Below, piece by piece: positions 17,626 to 26,568 of a stretch of DNA of 64,000 nucleotides. Numbering within the stretch: position 1 is the first letter of the stretch; each line of letters starts with the position of its first letter. Both the position numbers and the translations under genes were made by a program. This DNA is from Microvirga brassicacearum (GTDB taxonomy: Bacteria; Pseudomonadota; Alphaproteobacteria; Rhizobiales; Beijerinckiaceae), in the NCBI RefSeq assembly GCF_008757455.1, contig NZ_VCMV01000007.1, positions 62,001 through 126,000 of the forward strand, written 5' to 3'. The notes beneath the pieces are model-generated. The model searched no databases. It saw only the letters and a list, made by a program, of their open reading frames with translations, and had not been told where the DNA came from.

Positions 17626-17793
17626 TTACTTGATCTTGTGTTCCTTGAACTCGACATGCTTGCGCGCGACGGGGTCGTATTTCTTCATCGCGAGCTTGTC
17701 GGTCTGCGTGCGGGAGTTCTTCTTCGTCACGTAGAAATAGCCGGTGTCTGCGGTCGAGACGAGCTTGATCTTGATGGTGGCGGCTTTGGCCAT
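17626..17793 (-). CDS. rpmG: 50S ribosomal protein L33
   Basis: The 55-residue L33 begins [18 protein letters not shown] and continues with [34 protein letters not shown]. It lacks the zinc-binding CxxC pairs, so it is the cysteine-free (C-minus) form. It has its own promoter space (about 140 bases) upstream and a strong terminator downstream. In many relatives rpmG follows pleD. Confidence 0.96.
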   Translation of the reverse strand: MAKAATIKIKLVSTADTGYFYVTKKNSRTQTDKLAMKKYDPVARKHVEFKEHKIK

Positions 17794-17933
17794 GGTCGGA
17801 CCTCTATGTTTTAGGGTTTCGGAGCTTCCATTGAGCCGAAACGCAAAGGCCGGGCGAACCCGGCCGAAAATCGTTGCGATCCCATGCCCCATCGCGCCGG
17901 TTTCGTCAAGAGTTTCGAGCGCTTTGGTGGACT

Positions 17934-19115
17934 TCAGCCGCTGAGCCCGCCAATGGGCTGTGCCTGGATCCGGCTGCGCTCGCCCAGCCAGATCAGGGGG
18001 AGAGCCGCCAGCGGAAACAGGGCCGCGACCCAGCCGAGATCCATGGCGCTTCCGAACCGCAAGGCGAGGCCGCCGATCAGGGAGCCGAGCGCCACGCCGA
18101 GATAGAGGGCCGATCCGTTGAGCGACAGCGCGAGCGGGGCGCTGCCGGGCGCGATCGCCAGAATGCGGCTCGCCTGGGCGGGTGGAAACGACCACGACGT
18201 GATTCCCCAGGGAAGCAGCATGGCAATGAAGGTCGGCCCCACCCATGAGGCGGGAAGGTGCGCTATCACCGAGAACAGGAACAGCATGCCGGTATTGACG
18301 ATCAGTGCGGCGACCACGATGCGCTGCGCTCCCCACCGATCAGCCATCTGGCCGCCGGCGTAATTTCCGATGGCGGCGCCGATCCCATAGATCAGGAGCA
18401 CCGTTGGAAGCATCTCCCGGCCGAGACCGGCCTCGATCGCCATGGGGGCGATATAGGTGAGAACCGCAAAACCGCCGGTCATATACAGCAACGTGGTCAT
18501 GAGAGTCGGCAGGATCCTTGGCTGAGACAGGACCTTGAGACGCGCCTTGAGCGACAACCTGTCGCCGCGCAGACCGGCCGGCACCATGACCCAGAGCGCC
18601 GCAGCCGCGGTGAAACCGGCGCCGGCGATGACCATGTATGTTCCTCTCCAGCCGGCAAAGGAGGCGATGAACGCCCCCAGAGGCGCACCGAACGCGACGG
18701 CAAGCGACGTTCCGCCGATGATGATGGAGATCGCCCGTGCGCGATGGTCGGCATGGGAGATGGCGACCGCCGTCGCCTGGGCCGTCGCCGCATAAAGGCC
18801 GGCCGCGCAGGCAATGGTCATCCGGGCGATCATCAGGACCGCGTAAGTGGGGGCGAGGCTTGCGCCGAGTGCCCCGATGGCAAAGGCGAGCGCGCTGGCG
18901 GTGAGCACTCGGCGACGGTCTCGGGCACCTGTCAGGGCCGTCAGGATGGGAGATCCGATGGCGTAGGTGAGGGCGAATGCCACGACGAGATAGCCAGCCT
19001 CGACGACGGTGACTCCGGTATCCTCGGAGATTTGCGGCAACAGCGAGGAGATCACGAAGCCTTCGGCGCCGATGGCAAACGTGCCGAGCGCGAGCCAGAA
19101 AAGTCGCTTGTTCAT
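17934..19115 (-). CDS. MFS transporter (DHA1 drug-efflux type)
   Basis: A 393-residue, 12-helix major facilitator protein. It opens with [25 protein letters not shown], typical of AraJ/NepI-like DHA1 exporters, and has the loop 2-3 motif as TGARDRRRV and the antiporter-type [11 protein letters not shown] segment in helix 5. The substrate is unknown. It is divergently transcribed from an ArsR-type regulator with two palindromic sites in the 111-base space, strongly suggesting local, ligand-induced control of efflux. The ATG at 19115 is preferred over an upstream frame reaching 19184. Confidence 0.88.
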   Translation of the reverse strand: MNKRLFWLALGTFAIGAEGFVISSLLPQISEDTGVTVVEAGYLVVAFALTYAIGSPILTALTGARDRRRVLTASALAFAIGALGASLAPTYAVLMIARMTIACAAGLYAATAQATAVAISHADHRARAISIIIGGTSLAVAFGAPLGAFIASFAGWRGTYMVIAGAGFTAAAALWVMVPAGLRGDRLSLKARLKVLSQPRILPTLMTTLLYMTGGFAVLTYIAPMAIEAGLGREMLPTVLLIYGIGAAIGNYAGGQMADRWGAQRIVVAALIVNTGMLFLFSVIAHLPASWVGPTFIAMLLPWGITSWSFPPAQASRILAIAPGSAPLALSLNGSALYLGVALGSLIGGLALRFGSAMDLGWVAALFPLAALPLIWLGERSRIQAQPIGGLSG

Positions 19116-19124
19116 GGGATTGCC

Positions 19125-19198
19125 TTGTTCAAGGTTTATTGAACAATGGATCTCGGCGACTCCGCATGTCAAGACATAGTTCAAGGAGCATTGAACAA
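19125..19198. promoter_or_regulatory. two matched palindromic operators between MFS and ArsR genes
   Basis: Site 1 (19125-19146) is a perfect palindrome: TTGTTCAA, six bases, TTGAACAA. Site 2 (19177-19198) is TAGTTCAA, six bases, TTGAACAA, with one mismatch. The centres are 52 bases apart, about five helical turns, so a regulator would bind both on the same face. They cover the region just upstream of the MFS start and the promoter space of the regulator. Binding by the adjacent ArsR protein is inference. Confidence 0.75.
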
Positions 19199-19226
19199 CC
19201 TAGCGGGAATCGGTAAGGATGGCCCT

Positions 19227-19559
19227 ATGACTGGCCTGGCCCATCCCGATATCGACGAGATCGTTCTATCAGACGTGCTGGCGGCGCTCGGTGACGAAAC
19301 GCGGCTCGCGATCGTCGCGACTTTGGCGCGCAACGAGCACGCGGCCATGACCTGCAGCCAGTTTCTTGAGTTCGGTTCGAAAACAGCCCTGAGCTACCAT
19401 TTTGCCAAGCTGCGCGAAGCGGGGCTGATCTCTGTCCGGCCCGAAGGAACACGGCGTTTGATCAGCCTGCGCCGTGCCGATCTCGACCAGCGTTTCCCAG
19501 GCCTCCTCGATTCGCTCATCGCCTGTCACGCGGCGTCGCCTGCAGGAGCGGAGCCCTAA
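19227..19559 (+). CDS. ArsR-family transcriptional regulator
   Basis: A 110-residue winged-helix protein. The core LSDVLAALGDETRLAIVATLARNE is the ArsR helix 2-3 region, followed by the recognition helix SKTALSYHFAKLREAGLISVRPEGTRRLISLRR. It lacks the metal-binding cysteine motif (ELCVCDL), so a metal sensor is unlikely; members with this form usually respond to small organic ligands. A GTAAGGA-like site supports the ATG at 19227. It probably represses itself and the divergent MFS gene through the palindromes between them. Its stop overlaps the 3' end of the convergent Nudix gene by four bases. Confidence 0.88.
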   Translation: MTGLAHPDIDEIVLSDVLAALGDETRLAIVATLARNEHAAMTCSQFLEFGSKTALSYHFAKLREAGLISVRPEGTRRLISLRRADLDQRFPGLLDSLIACHAASPAGAEP

Positions 19560-20314
19560 AGCCTCTCGCAGATCGAGCGGCCGCTGCGGTGATAGTAGAA
19601 CGGCACCGGCAGTTCGGGGGCGAAGCCGTTGGCCAGCCGGTCTTCCAGATCTGCCAGGATGATGCGGGTGATGATCGGGAGATCGAGCGCTCGCGCCTGC
19701 GTGAGCGTTACCCAGGCGAGTTCGACCAGCTCGGATTCCGGTCCCACCACGCCGTCTGTCACGTGGCCGATGGCGCGGCGGTCGATGGCGAAAAAGCGCG
19801 TGTCGAAGCGCCTGGCGCGCTTTGACGGCGTGATCGCGCGGGCGATGACCTGAAGCGCTTCGAGATCCGGCAGCACGCCATGCTGCCGGAACGCCTCCCA
19901 GCCGCCATTCGGAACCCGCTCGGGGCCGCCGTAGGCGCGGCTGCCGAACAGGATGCCGGTTTCCTCATACATCTCGCGGATTGCGGCGAGTGCGAGTGCG
20001 CGACCGCGCTGGGGGGAGGGCCGTGCCACATGCGCCATCAGGGCTTGTTCGGCGCGCGGATGCAAGGCACCGACGACGGGCATGGCTGCATCGCCGGGCT
20101 CGATTCGCCCGCCCGGAAACACGAACTTGCCGGGCATGAACTTCAGGCCCGCATGGCGCTTGCCCATCAGGAGTTTCGGTGTGCGACCCGTCCGGTCGAT
20201 GACGATCAGGGTGGCCGAGTCGAACGGGCGGATTCGCGGCTTGTTGACCGGAATGGGGGCTGCCTCAGCGAGCGCCGACGTCACGGGATTCGTCGTTTTC
20301 ACCAGCGCGTCCAT
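19556..20314 (-). CDS. Nudix hydrolase
   Basis: A 252-residue Nudix protein. The box is split by a long insert: FPGGRIEPGD then about 35 residues and then REMYEETGILFG, with the REXXEE core intact for metal-bound diphosphate hydrolysis. The layout (N-terminal RIRPFDSATLIVIDR, insert in the box, length about 250) resembles the CoA or NADH pyrophosphatase-like NUDT19 group; the substrate is not established. The annotated ATG overlaps the upstream DUF983 gene by 50 bases; a GTG at 20284 is an alternative. Confidence 0.88.
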   Translation of the reverse strand: MDALVKTTNPVTSALAEAAPIPVNKPRIRPFDSATLIVIDRTGRTPKLLMGKRHAGLKFMPGKFVFPGGRIEPGDAAMPVVGALHPRAEQALMAHVARPSPQRGRALALAAIREMYEETGILFGSRAYGGPERVPNGGWEAFRQHGVLPDLEALQVIARAITPSKRARRFDTRFFAIDRRAIGHVTDGVVGPESELVELAWVTLTQARALDLPIITRIILADLEDRLANGFAPELPVPFYYHRSGRSICERL

Positions 20315-20732
20315 CCGTCGTCAGACCTTTCTCTGCGAGCGCTTTCGCCCTCCCGAAACCATGCATGCCCAACGCGAACTGCAACCCCACCACCGCGCCC
20401 TTGACCGGCTGAAGCAGCGCGAGGCAAAGGGCCAGCGTCAAAATCGGCCATACGGTGACCTGGACTGCCAGCGGCACCTCGAAACGTGTCTCCGACATGA
20501 GAATGCAATAACCGATCACGTGCCCGACGATGAACATGACGATATAGGGCGGCATGTCGTCGGCGCGGTGATGGTGGAATTCCGTGCCGCAGCACGCGCA
20601 GGTATCGTTTACCTTCAGATACCGTCCGAACAACCGGCTCTCACCGCAGGCCGGGCACCGTCCAAAAAATCCGCGCTTCATGGCCGTGTAGCGACTGACC
20701 GCTTGCGGCAGCGGCATTGCGAGGTCTGGCAT
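20265..20732 (-). CDS. DUF983 family zinc-ribbon membrane protein
   Basis: A 155-residue inner-membrane protein of the alphaproteobacterial DUF983 family. A four-cysteine zinc ribbon (CPAC and CACC, about residues 26-49) precedes two transmembrane helices (about 63-80 and 90-110). The function is unknown. It overlaps the Nudix gene and follows rnr with an 11-base gap, so rnr, this gene and the Nudix gene probably form one transcription unit. Confidence 0.88.
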   Translation of the reverse strand: MPDLAMPLPQAVSRYTAMKRGFFGRCPACGESRLFGRYLKVNDTCACCGTEFHHHRADDMPPYIVMFIVGHVIGYCILMSETRFEVPLAVQVTVWPILTLALCLALLQPVKGAVVGLQFALGMHGFGRAKALAEKGLTTDGRAGENDESRDVGAR

Positions 20733-20743
20733 CTCTCATCCTG

Positions 20744-23047
20744 TCAGGCGGTGCGTTGCCGCCCGCCCTTGTTCTTGACGCGCGGCGTGGTGCGTCTGCT
20801 CGGCGTCGCCGATTTCGATCCGCGCCCGCCTTTGCTCCCCGTGGCTTTGCGGCTGAAACGCCCTTCGGAGAGCAATTCGAACCTTAAAGCCCCGGCAACC
20901 GGCGCTGCCTCGACCAGCTTGACCTGAACCCGATCGCCGAGACGGTAGGTTTCTCCCGTGCGCTCGCCCCGCATGGAATGCGTCCTGTCGTCGTACCGGT
21001 AATAATCGGCCCCGATGGTCGCCGCCGGCACGAAGCCATCCGCGCCGGTCTCATCGAGCTTGATGAAGAGCCCCGATTTGGTGACGCCGGAGATCTGGCC
21101 TTCGAATGTGGCGCCGATGCGGTCGGCGAGGAAATGGGCGATCAGGCGATCATTGGTCTCGCGCTCCGCCGCCATGGCGCGCCGTTCCGCCGCCGAAATC
21201 CGGGCGCTGATCTCGATCAGTTCCGCGCGCGTCGTGTCGGGCGGCAGGCCGTCCTTGCCGAGCTTGAGCGAGGCGATCAGCGCGCGATGCACGATGAGAT
21301 CTGCATAGCGGCGGATCGGCGACGTGAAATGGGCGTAGCGCTTCAGGTTGAGGCCAAAATGGCCGTAATTCTCAGCGGAATACTCGGCCTGGGATTGGGA
21401 GCGCAGCACGACCTCGTTGATGAAGAGCTGGTGTTCCGATCCGTCGACGGTTCGCAGGATGCGGTTGAAAAGCTCTGGCCGGATCGGGCCTTGCGTCGGC
21501 AGCTTCAGGGCGATGGAGGCGAGCACCTCGCTCAGGGCGCGCATCTTCTCGAGCGAAGGCTCGTCATGGACCCGGTAGATCAGGTCGGACTTGGCCTTCT
21601 CCAACGTCTCGGCGGCCGAGACGTTGGCGAGAATCATGAATTCCTCGATCAGCTTGTGGGCTTCCAGCCGCTCGGGCACGAGCACGCGATCGACGGTCCC
21701 GTCGGGTTTGAGCAGGATCTTGCGCTCGGGAAGATCGAGAAACAGCGGCTCGCGGATGTCGCGCGCCTTCTTCACCGCCGCATAGGCATCCCACAGGGGT
21801 TTCAGGATCGGGGCGAGCAGGGGACCGGTCGTGTCGTCCGGCCTGCCGTCGATGGCGGCCTGCGCCTGCTGGTACGACAGCTTCGCCGCCGAGCGCATCA
21901 TGATCCGGTGAAAGGCATGGCTGCGCTTGCGGCCATCCGCCCCGATGATCATCTGCACGGCGATGGCGGGGCGGGGCTCGTGCGGGCGAAGCGAGCAGAG
22001 ATCGTTGGAGATCCGCTCCGGCAGCATCGGCACCACGCGATCGGGGAAATACACCGAATTGCCGCGCTCCTGGGCCTCCCGGTCGAGCGCCGTGCCGGGC
22101 CGCACATAGGCGGCCACATCGGCGATGGCGACTGTGACGATGAATCCGCCGGCATTCTCCGGGTTTTCATCCGGCATCGCATGGACCGCATCGTCATGAT
22201 CCTTGGCGTCGGGCGGATCGATGGTGATAAGCGGCAGATCGCGCCAATCCTCGCGGCCCGCCAGTTGCGCGGGCTCGGCCCTGTCGGCCTCCGCCTGCAC
22301 GTCGGAGGAAAAGACGTTGGGAATGTTGTGGGTGTGAATTGCGATCAGGCTGACGGCTTTCTCGGATTTCACCGATCCGAGCCGCTCCTTCACCTTGGCG
22401 TGCGGGAGGCCGATGCGCGGATGCTTGACCACGGAAGTGGCGACCAGATCGCCATCCTGCGCGCCGCCCTCGTCGCCGGGGAGAATGTGGATTTCCCGCT
22501 CGCGCGATTTCTTTTCGACCGGGATCAACCGCCCGCCTCCCTCAGGCAGGGGGCGGAAGATGCCGAGGACCTGGGCGCGCTGCTTCTCGAGAATCTTCGT
22601 CACGCGCCCGGCATAATGATGGATGTCGCCGGCTTTCAGGGGATTGACCCGGATCAGCGCGCGATCGCCGATGCCCGGAACGGGAGAGCCGGGGCGGGGC
22701 TTGCGGGGCATCGAGATGATGATGGTGGGGATCGGGCCGTGCTCTTCGGCATCCCATTCGGTCGGCTCGGCAATCAACTCGCCATCGCGATCGCGCCGCT
22801 TGATGTCGGCCAGAACGACGGGGGGCAGCTGGCCCGCCCGGTGAACGTTCTTGCCGCGACGATCGACAACGCCTTCGATTTCGAGGTCCTTCAGCATCTG
22901 CTTGAGCCAGATCCGGTCGCCGCCCTTGATGTTGAAGGCCTGCGAAATCTCGCGCTTGCCAACCTTGCCCGGCGTCTCGGCAATGAAGGCGACGATCTGT
23001 TCGCGGGTGGGAAGGCCGGGGGCGGCGGGTTTGGTGCGCTTAGCCAA
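20744..23047 (-). CDS. rnr: ribonuclease R (RNB-family 3'-5' exoribonuclease)
   Basis: A 767-residue RNase R. In order: an N-terminal winged helix (LPTREQIVAFIAETPGKVGKREI), cold-shock domains, the RNB catalytic domain with the aspartates in TIDPPDAKDHDDAVHA, the HFTSPIRRYADLIVHR segment, an S1 domain (FEGQISGVTKSGLFIKL), and a basic lysine/arginine-rich tail that assists structured-RNA decay. It degrades structured mRNA and rRNA in the cytoplasm. The start is a TTG at 23047 without a clear Shine-Dalgarno site; no in-frame upstream start exists and the N terminus aligns with the family. Confidence 0.94.
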   Translation of the reverse strand: MAKRTKPAAPGLPTREQIVAFIAETPGKVGKREISQAFNIKGGDRIWLKQMLKDLEIEGVVDRRGKNVHRAGQLPPVVLADIKRRDRDGELIAEPTEWDAEEHGPIPTIIISMPRKPRPGSPVPGIGDRALIRVNPLKAGDIHHYAGRVTKILEKQRAQVLGIFRPLPEGGGRLIPVEKKSREREIHILPGDEGGAQDGDLVATSVVKHPRIGLPHAKVKERLGSVKSEKAVSLIAIHTHNIPNVFSSDVQAEADRAEPAQLAGREDWRDLPLITIDPPDAKDHDDAVHAMPDENPENAGGFIVTVAIADVAAYVRPGTALDREAQERGNSVYFPDRVVPMLPERISNDLCSLRPHEPRPAIAVQMIIGADGRKRSHAFHRIMMRSAAKLSYQQAQAAIDGRPDDTTGPLLAPILKPLWDAYAAVKKARDIREPLFLDLPERKILLKPDGTVDRVLVPERLEAHKLIEEFMILANVSAAETLEKAKSDLIYRVHDEPSLEKMRALSEVLASIALKLPTQGPIRPELFNRILRTVDGSEHQLFINEVVLRSQSQAEYSAENYGHFGLNLKRYAHFTSPIRRYADLIVHRALIASLKLGKDGLPPDTTRAELIEISARISAAERRAMAAERETNDRLIAHFLADRIGATFEGQISGVTKSGLFIKLDETGADGFVPAATIGADYYRYDDRTHSMRGERTGETYRLGDRVQVKLVEAAPVAGALRFELLSEGRFSRKATGSKGGRGSKSATPSRRTTPRVKNKGGRQRTA

Positions 23048-23635
23048 AGGAGAAACTCGAAAAATCCATCAGGTCTTGTCGCACGTGGGAGAGAGGGCGG
23101 CTAGCCTGCCGCGACGTGGGAGTGTCACCTCATCAAGTGGGACGGGCGTGAACAAAAAAAAGGCCTCCTTTGCAGAGGCCTTTAAGGGACCGGCTCGTGG
23201 GGGCAGAATGAGCCGGTGATACCTAAAAACGACTGGATCCGAGGAAGGTTCCGGGAGATTCGAGAAATTTCAAAATTTCTTTGCGCCGGAGTGGGAGAGC
23301 CTGCACTTGCCGGCGTGGATTCCTGCTGGCGGAGAGCGCGCGGATCCTTCGCTTCAATGGGAGTCGCGGTCGGCGCACAATTGCTTCGGCTTCATTTCAT
23401 GAGCAAACACGCCGATCGGTTACGGCATGTGCTTCCTCCGATTCGGATCAGCGCTAGGGCCTCGGCATTGTGAGAGCGCGACAATCGTCAAAAATTCCTC
23501 GCCGCATCCGAGCTCTTAATGGAAGCGGCAAATCGATGGCATATTTTCAACATTAGCTTGATTTTCCTAGAAGCTTGGCGTCTGAAGGTTCCCTAACGTC
23601 AGCCGTTTTGCGGCAATTGGTTTTGAGGAATGGCA
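23048..23635. other. long intergenic region with orphan terminator
   Basis: These 588 bases between rnr and an outer-membrane protein gene hold no convincing gene. A strong minus-strand terminator lies at 23154-23183 and a further stem at 23189-23217, with nothing annotated that would end there. A minus-strand GGAGG followed by a two-codon frame (ATG CCG TAA) near 23424 and a 13-codon frame just below it were noted, but neither can be called a gene. The last 150 bases are AT-richer and probably contain the promoter of the downstream gene. Confidence 0.6.
23154..23217 (-). terminator. orphan minus-strand terminator with second stem-loop
   Basis: On the minus strand, an 8-base stem (ACCGGCTC/GAGCCGGT, at 23217-23189) is followed by a 9-base stem (AAAGGCCTC/GAGGCCTTT, at 23183-23159) and a run of about eight T residues. 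This is a very good intrinsic terminator, yet no gene ends upstream of it on that strand for over 2 kb. Confidence 0.8.
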
Positions 23636-24451
23636 ATGTTCGTCGGCAAAAATGCGATCGCAATATTCACCGTCCTGTCGGGTGTAGCGACGGGCTCCTG
23701 CGCCTTCGGGGTTTCTGCGCTTGCGGCAGATCCTATCGTTGTGAAGCAGGTTGCGCCGGCTGTGGTCGCCGACACATGGTCCATCCAGGTCACGCCATAT
23801 TTTTGGATGGCAGGGCTCAAGGGACCGGTGCGCGTTGGACCTCGCTTGCCGCAGGTCGAGGTGGATCAGTCGTTCTCGGATATCTTTGACGACCTCGACG
23901 GCGCGTTCACTGGCCTTGCTGTTGTTCGCTATGGGCGCTTCGGCTTCTCGGCCGATCTGTCTTATACGGGGACGACGACGGCCGTCCCAACTCCCAGTCC
24001 CATGTTCGGGAGAGGACATATCAGCGAAGAAGTGTTCTTTGCGACCGTTGCCGGATCCTACACCGTCCTTGAAAACAGCAATGGTTCGCTTGACGTCATG
24101 GGCGGGATCCGCATCTGGTCCTGGGATTCCGCACTGGAGCTGCCGCTTGCCGGCCTCGGTATTTCGCTTAACGCCTCACAGGACAAATCCTGGGTGGACC
24201 CGGTGATCGGGTTGAAGGGACGGATCAATCTGACCGACAAGTTCTTTCTCGTCGGCTACGGCGACATCGGCGGGTTTGCAGGTGGATCCGACTACACTTG
24301 GCAACTCCTTGGGACGATCGGTTACCAGGCGACAGAGAACATCGCGCTTTCGGCCGGCTACAGGCACTTGGCGGTCAAGTACGAGGACAAGGGCTACGAG
24401 CGGGACGTGGCGTTCTCCGGCCCGATCCTGGGTGCGACTTTCAAGTTTTGA
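23636..24451 (+). CDS. outer-membrane beta-barrel protein
   Basis: A 271-residue exported protein with a signal peptide (residues 1-31, ending VSALAADP), then about eight amphipathic beta strands with aromatic girdles (VTPYFWMAGLKG, IGYQATENIALSAGYRHLAVKYED). The last residue is phenylalanine (GATFKF), the usual BamA-targeting signature. No TonB box or plug is present. It resembles small OmpW-like or generic outer-membrane proteins, and the ligand is unknown. The GAGGA site fits the ATG at 23636 rather than the one at 23630. It is followed by a broken second outer-membrane gene. Confidence 0.8.
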   Translation: MFVGKNAIAIFTVLSGVATGSCAFGVSALAADPIVVKQVAPAVVADTWSIQVTPYFWMAGLKGPVRVGPRLPQVEVDQSFSDIFDDLDGAFTGLAVVRYGRFGFSADLSYTGTTTAVPTPSPMFGRGHISEEVFFATVAGSYTVLENSNGSLDVMGGIRIWSWDSALELPLAGLGISLNASQDKSWVDPVIGLKGRINLTDKFFLVGYGDIGGFAGGSDYTWQLLGTIGYQATENIALSAGYRHLAVKYEDKGYERDVAFSGPILGATFKF

Positions 24452-24498
24452 CGGTGGTTCCACGTCACTTTGCCGATGTTCCCCGCCGGACGAAACGA

Positions 24499-25286
24499 AT
24501 GATCTTCACCCGAACCGCGATTGCGGCGGCGCTCGTCGTTGGTTGCGTTGATTCCGGTTCCGCACAAGATTCATCCGGGCAGAACGATGCCAACAACCCG
24601 CTGACGCCGAAGGTCACGCTGAACGTACAGGACTACTACACGCCGTCGAGCATCGGCTCTCCTGGCACCCGGCCCAATCAGTTTCTCCTGAGAGGCCTCA
24701 TTCCATCCGATCTGTTCGGGGCGCCTCAGTTGATGCGCTTTACGCTCCCGATCGAATCCGTCTCTTCGCCTCAGATCGGCTCGGATGAGGGGTTCGGCGA
24801 CCTCACATTGATGGACGTGTTCATCGTCCCGGGGCAGGAGGTCTCGTTTGGCTTCGGCCCTATCCTCGTCGCGCCGACAGCAGAAGTGATCTTCTTGGGG
24901 CTGGCAAATGGCAGGCTGGGGCCGCCGCAGTGATCATGGTTCCGAAGAGCTGGGGAATTTTCGGTGGCTTGCTGACGTTTCAGCAATCGTTTGCCGGCGA
25001 TCGAGATCGCGCTGATGTCGAAAGCCTGACCTTTGAGCCCCTCGTCACCGTCAACCTGCCGCAAGGATTCTACGTTCGATCCTCGGCCACCTGGTCGTTT
25101 GATATCGAGAACGACACTTTCGTGATTCCGGTCGGCCTTGGAATCGGCAAGGTGTGGCACCTGTCGAAAGCAGCGACGTTGAATACGTATGTTGAGCCGC
25201 AATACAGCGTTTTCCACCAGGGAACGGGAATTCCCCGGTGGCAGATCTTCGCAGGCGTCAACCTGCAGCTGGCAATTGGAAAGTAA
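24499..25286 (+). pseudogene. frameshifted outer-membrane transporter-like gene
   Basis: Two adjacent frames together give one protein. The first (24499-24933) has a signal peptide ending GSAQD and reads through LVAPTAE, then turns to non-homologous residues and stops. The second frame continues from about 24895 (LGAGKWQAGAAAVIMVPKSWG) to a beta-strand C terminus at 25286 (NLQLAIGK). Joining them needs one missing base near 24882-24892, in acagcagaagtgatc. The joined product of about 262 residues would be a barrel of the type often annotated neuromedin U or transporter. It could be a real inactivation or a sequencing error. Confidence 0.78.
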
Positions 25287-25467
25287 CGACCCGGGGTCGG
25301 AACGCCATCTCGAACAAACGACGCATCGAACGTTGCGAACTCTCGGACGTGTCCGCGTCATCCTTCAACTGAGCGATAAATCGAGGTGCTGCCGCTGCAT
25401 ATTCTCATCGTCGGCCGCGTGCCCCTGACGAGGCGGGCGCCGCCGGCGATGAGAAGAGCGTTCTAAC

Positions 25468-26568
25468 TCACTGCTTCGGAAAGGCGATCGCCGTTGGCGT
25501 CGGGTTGGCTTTCAATGGTGCGATCTGCAAGGTCTTCGCGTCGAGATCGAAGCTCATCAGATCGACCGACCGCAGAACCTGATCCTCATAGCTTTTGATG
25601 TAGTAGCGTTTGGCACGAAGGTCGGCGACCGACGACCATTGGGTATATTCGAGCTGCCCGCCCTTCGGGTCGGTGCGGATGAAGCCGATCGGGATATCGA
25701 AATTGTTGAGAATGTGCTCGGCGAGACGGACGGTCTGAGGACCGTCGGGGAGCTGCTTGGCTGATGCGACATATCCAAGTGCGCGAATGAAACGCGACGG
25801 CGGCGTCGGGTCTCCAGGAATTCCAAGAAGGCCGGAACCCTGTCCGAAGGGCGCAATCGTCTGTCCGGCAATCTTCAGGGACGGCGCGTCCACCGGCGTG
25901 ATGTTCACGTAGTTGCTGACGTTGTTGATGTGCCAGTCGAAGGTCGGCGAATTTGTCAGAACCCCGAGCGGATTGTCGTGGATTTTCAGTTTTCCGTCGA
26001 TCGGCTCGATCACGATCGAGGCTCCGGTCGCGTCATGAAACGCAAAATGGAGCGGGAGCGTGAAGTTGATGCCCGGCGTCGGGACATCGATGATCGAGAT
26101 CTTTGCCGCCGCCGCCTTCACCTCTGCGACGGTCGCGAAATTCGTCAGCGCCCAAGTCAGAAACTCCCATGGGGCGAGAGAGGAGCTCGGGTCGGCATCC
26201 TTGGGAGCCGTGTAGCTCGCGAAGCCGGGAAAGTACAACGCGCCACCGGCGAGGCCTTTCTCGTTCATGCCGTCCGACACGACCGGTTTTCCCAGATTGA
26301 TGACGCCAGCCAGCGCGTAGCGGCTCTTCCACTTGAACGTCGTCGTATTGTCGGGACCCGTGCCCACATAACCATAATTGCGAGGGATGACCGCCAGTTC
26401 GGATTGGATGTTGAACGCATATTCCATGGTGCGGCCATAGACGGGCGTGCCATCGGCAGCGGTCAGAAGAATGTTCGTGCAGGCCTGCGCGGCCGGTGCG
26501 ACCGCCATGGTGCTTGCCAGAGTAAGAGCGGTTAGCCGACCAAATATTCCAGATAGACGACGAGACAT
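25468..26568 (-). CDS. secreted linear amide C-N hydrolase (choloylglycine hydrolase/penicillin V acylase family)
   Basis: A 366-residue Ntn hydrolase. A signal peptide (residues 1-29, ending PAAQA) is followed immediately by Cys30, so cleavage would expose the catalytic N-terminal cysteine. Other active-site blocks are YGRTMEYAFN and the LTNSPTFDWHINN segment with the oxyanion asparagine. Gram-negative members hydrolyse penicillin V and, in several studied cases, acyl-homoserine lactones; the substrate here is unknown. Placed beside two outer-membrane proteins in an accessory-looking segment. Two palindromes lie upstream. Confidence 0.9.
   Translation of the reverse strand: MSRRLSGIFGRLTALTLASTMAVAPAAQACTNILLTAADGTPVYGRTMEYAFNIQSELAVIPRNYGYVGTGPDNTTTFKWKSRYALAGVINLGKPVVSDGMNEKGLAGGALYFPGFASYTAPKDADPSSSLAPWEFLTWALTNFATVAEVKAAAAKISIIDVPTPGINFTLPLHFAFHDATGASIVIEPIDGKLKIHDNPLGVLTNSPTFDWHINNVSNYVNITPVDAPSLKIAGQTIAPFGQGSGLLGIPGDPTPPSRFIRALGYVASAKQLPDGPQTVRLAEHILNNFDIPIGFIRTDPKGGQLEYTQWSSVADLRAKRYYIKSYEDQVLRSVDLMSFDLDAKTLQIAPLKANPTPTAIAFPKQ

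Noticed and set aside
20978-23104. A 708-codon open frame on the plus strand opposite rnr
   Set aside because: It is antisense to the fully conserved RNase R gene, with an amino-acid mix rich in glycine, arginine and aspartate and no recognisable family. Long antisense frames are expected in GC-rich DNA.
24930-25286. Second half of the split outer-membrane gene as an independent gene
   Set aside because: It has no signal peptide or ribosome site of its own and continues the fold of the upstream frame, so it is treated as part of one frameshifted gene.
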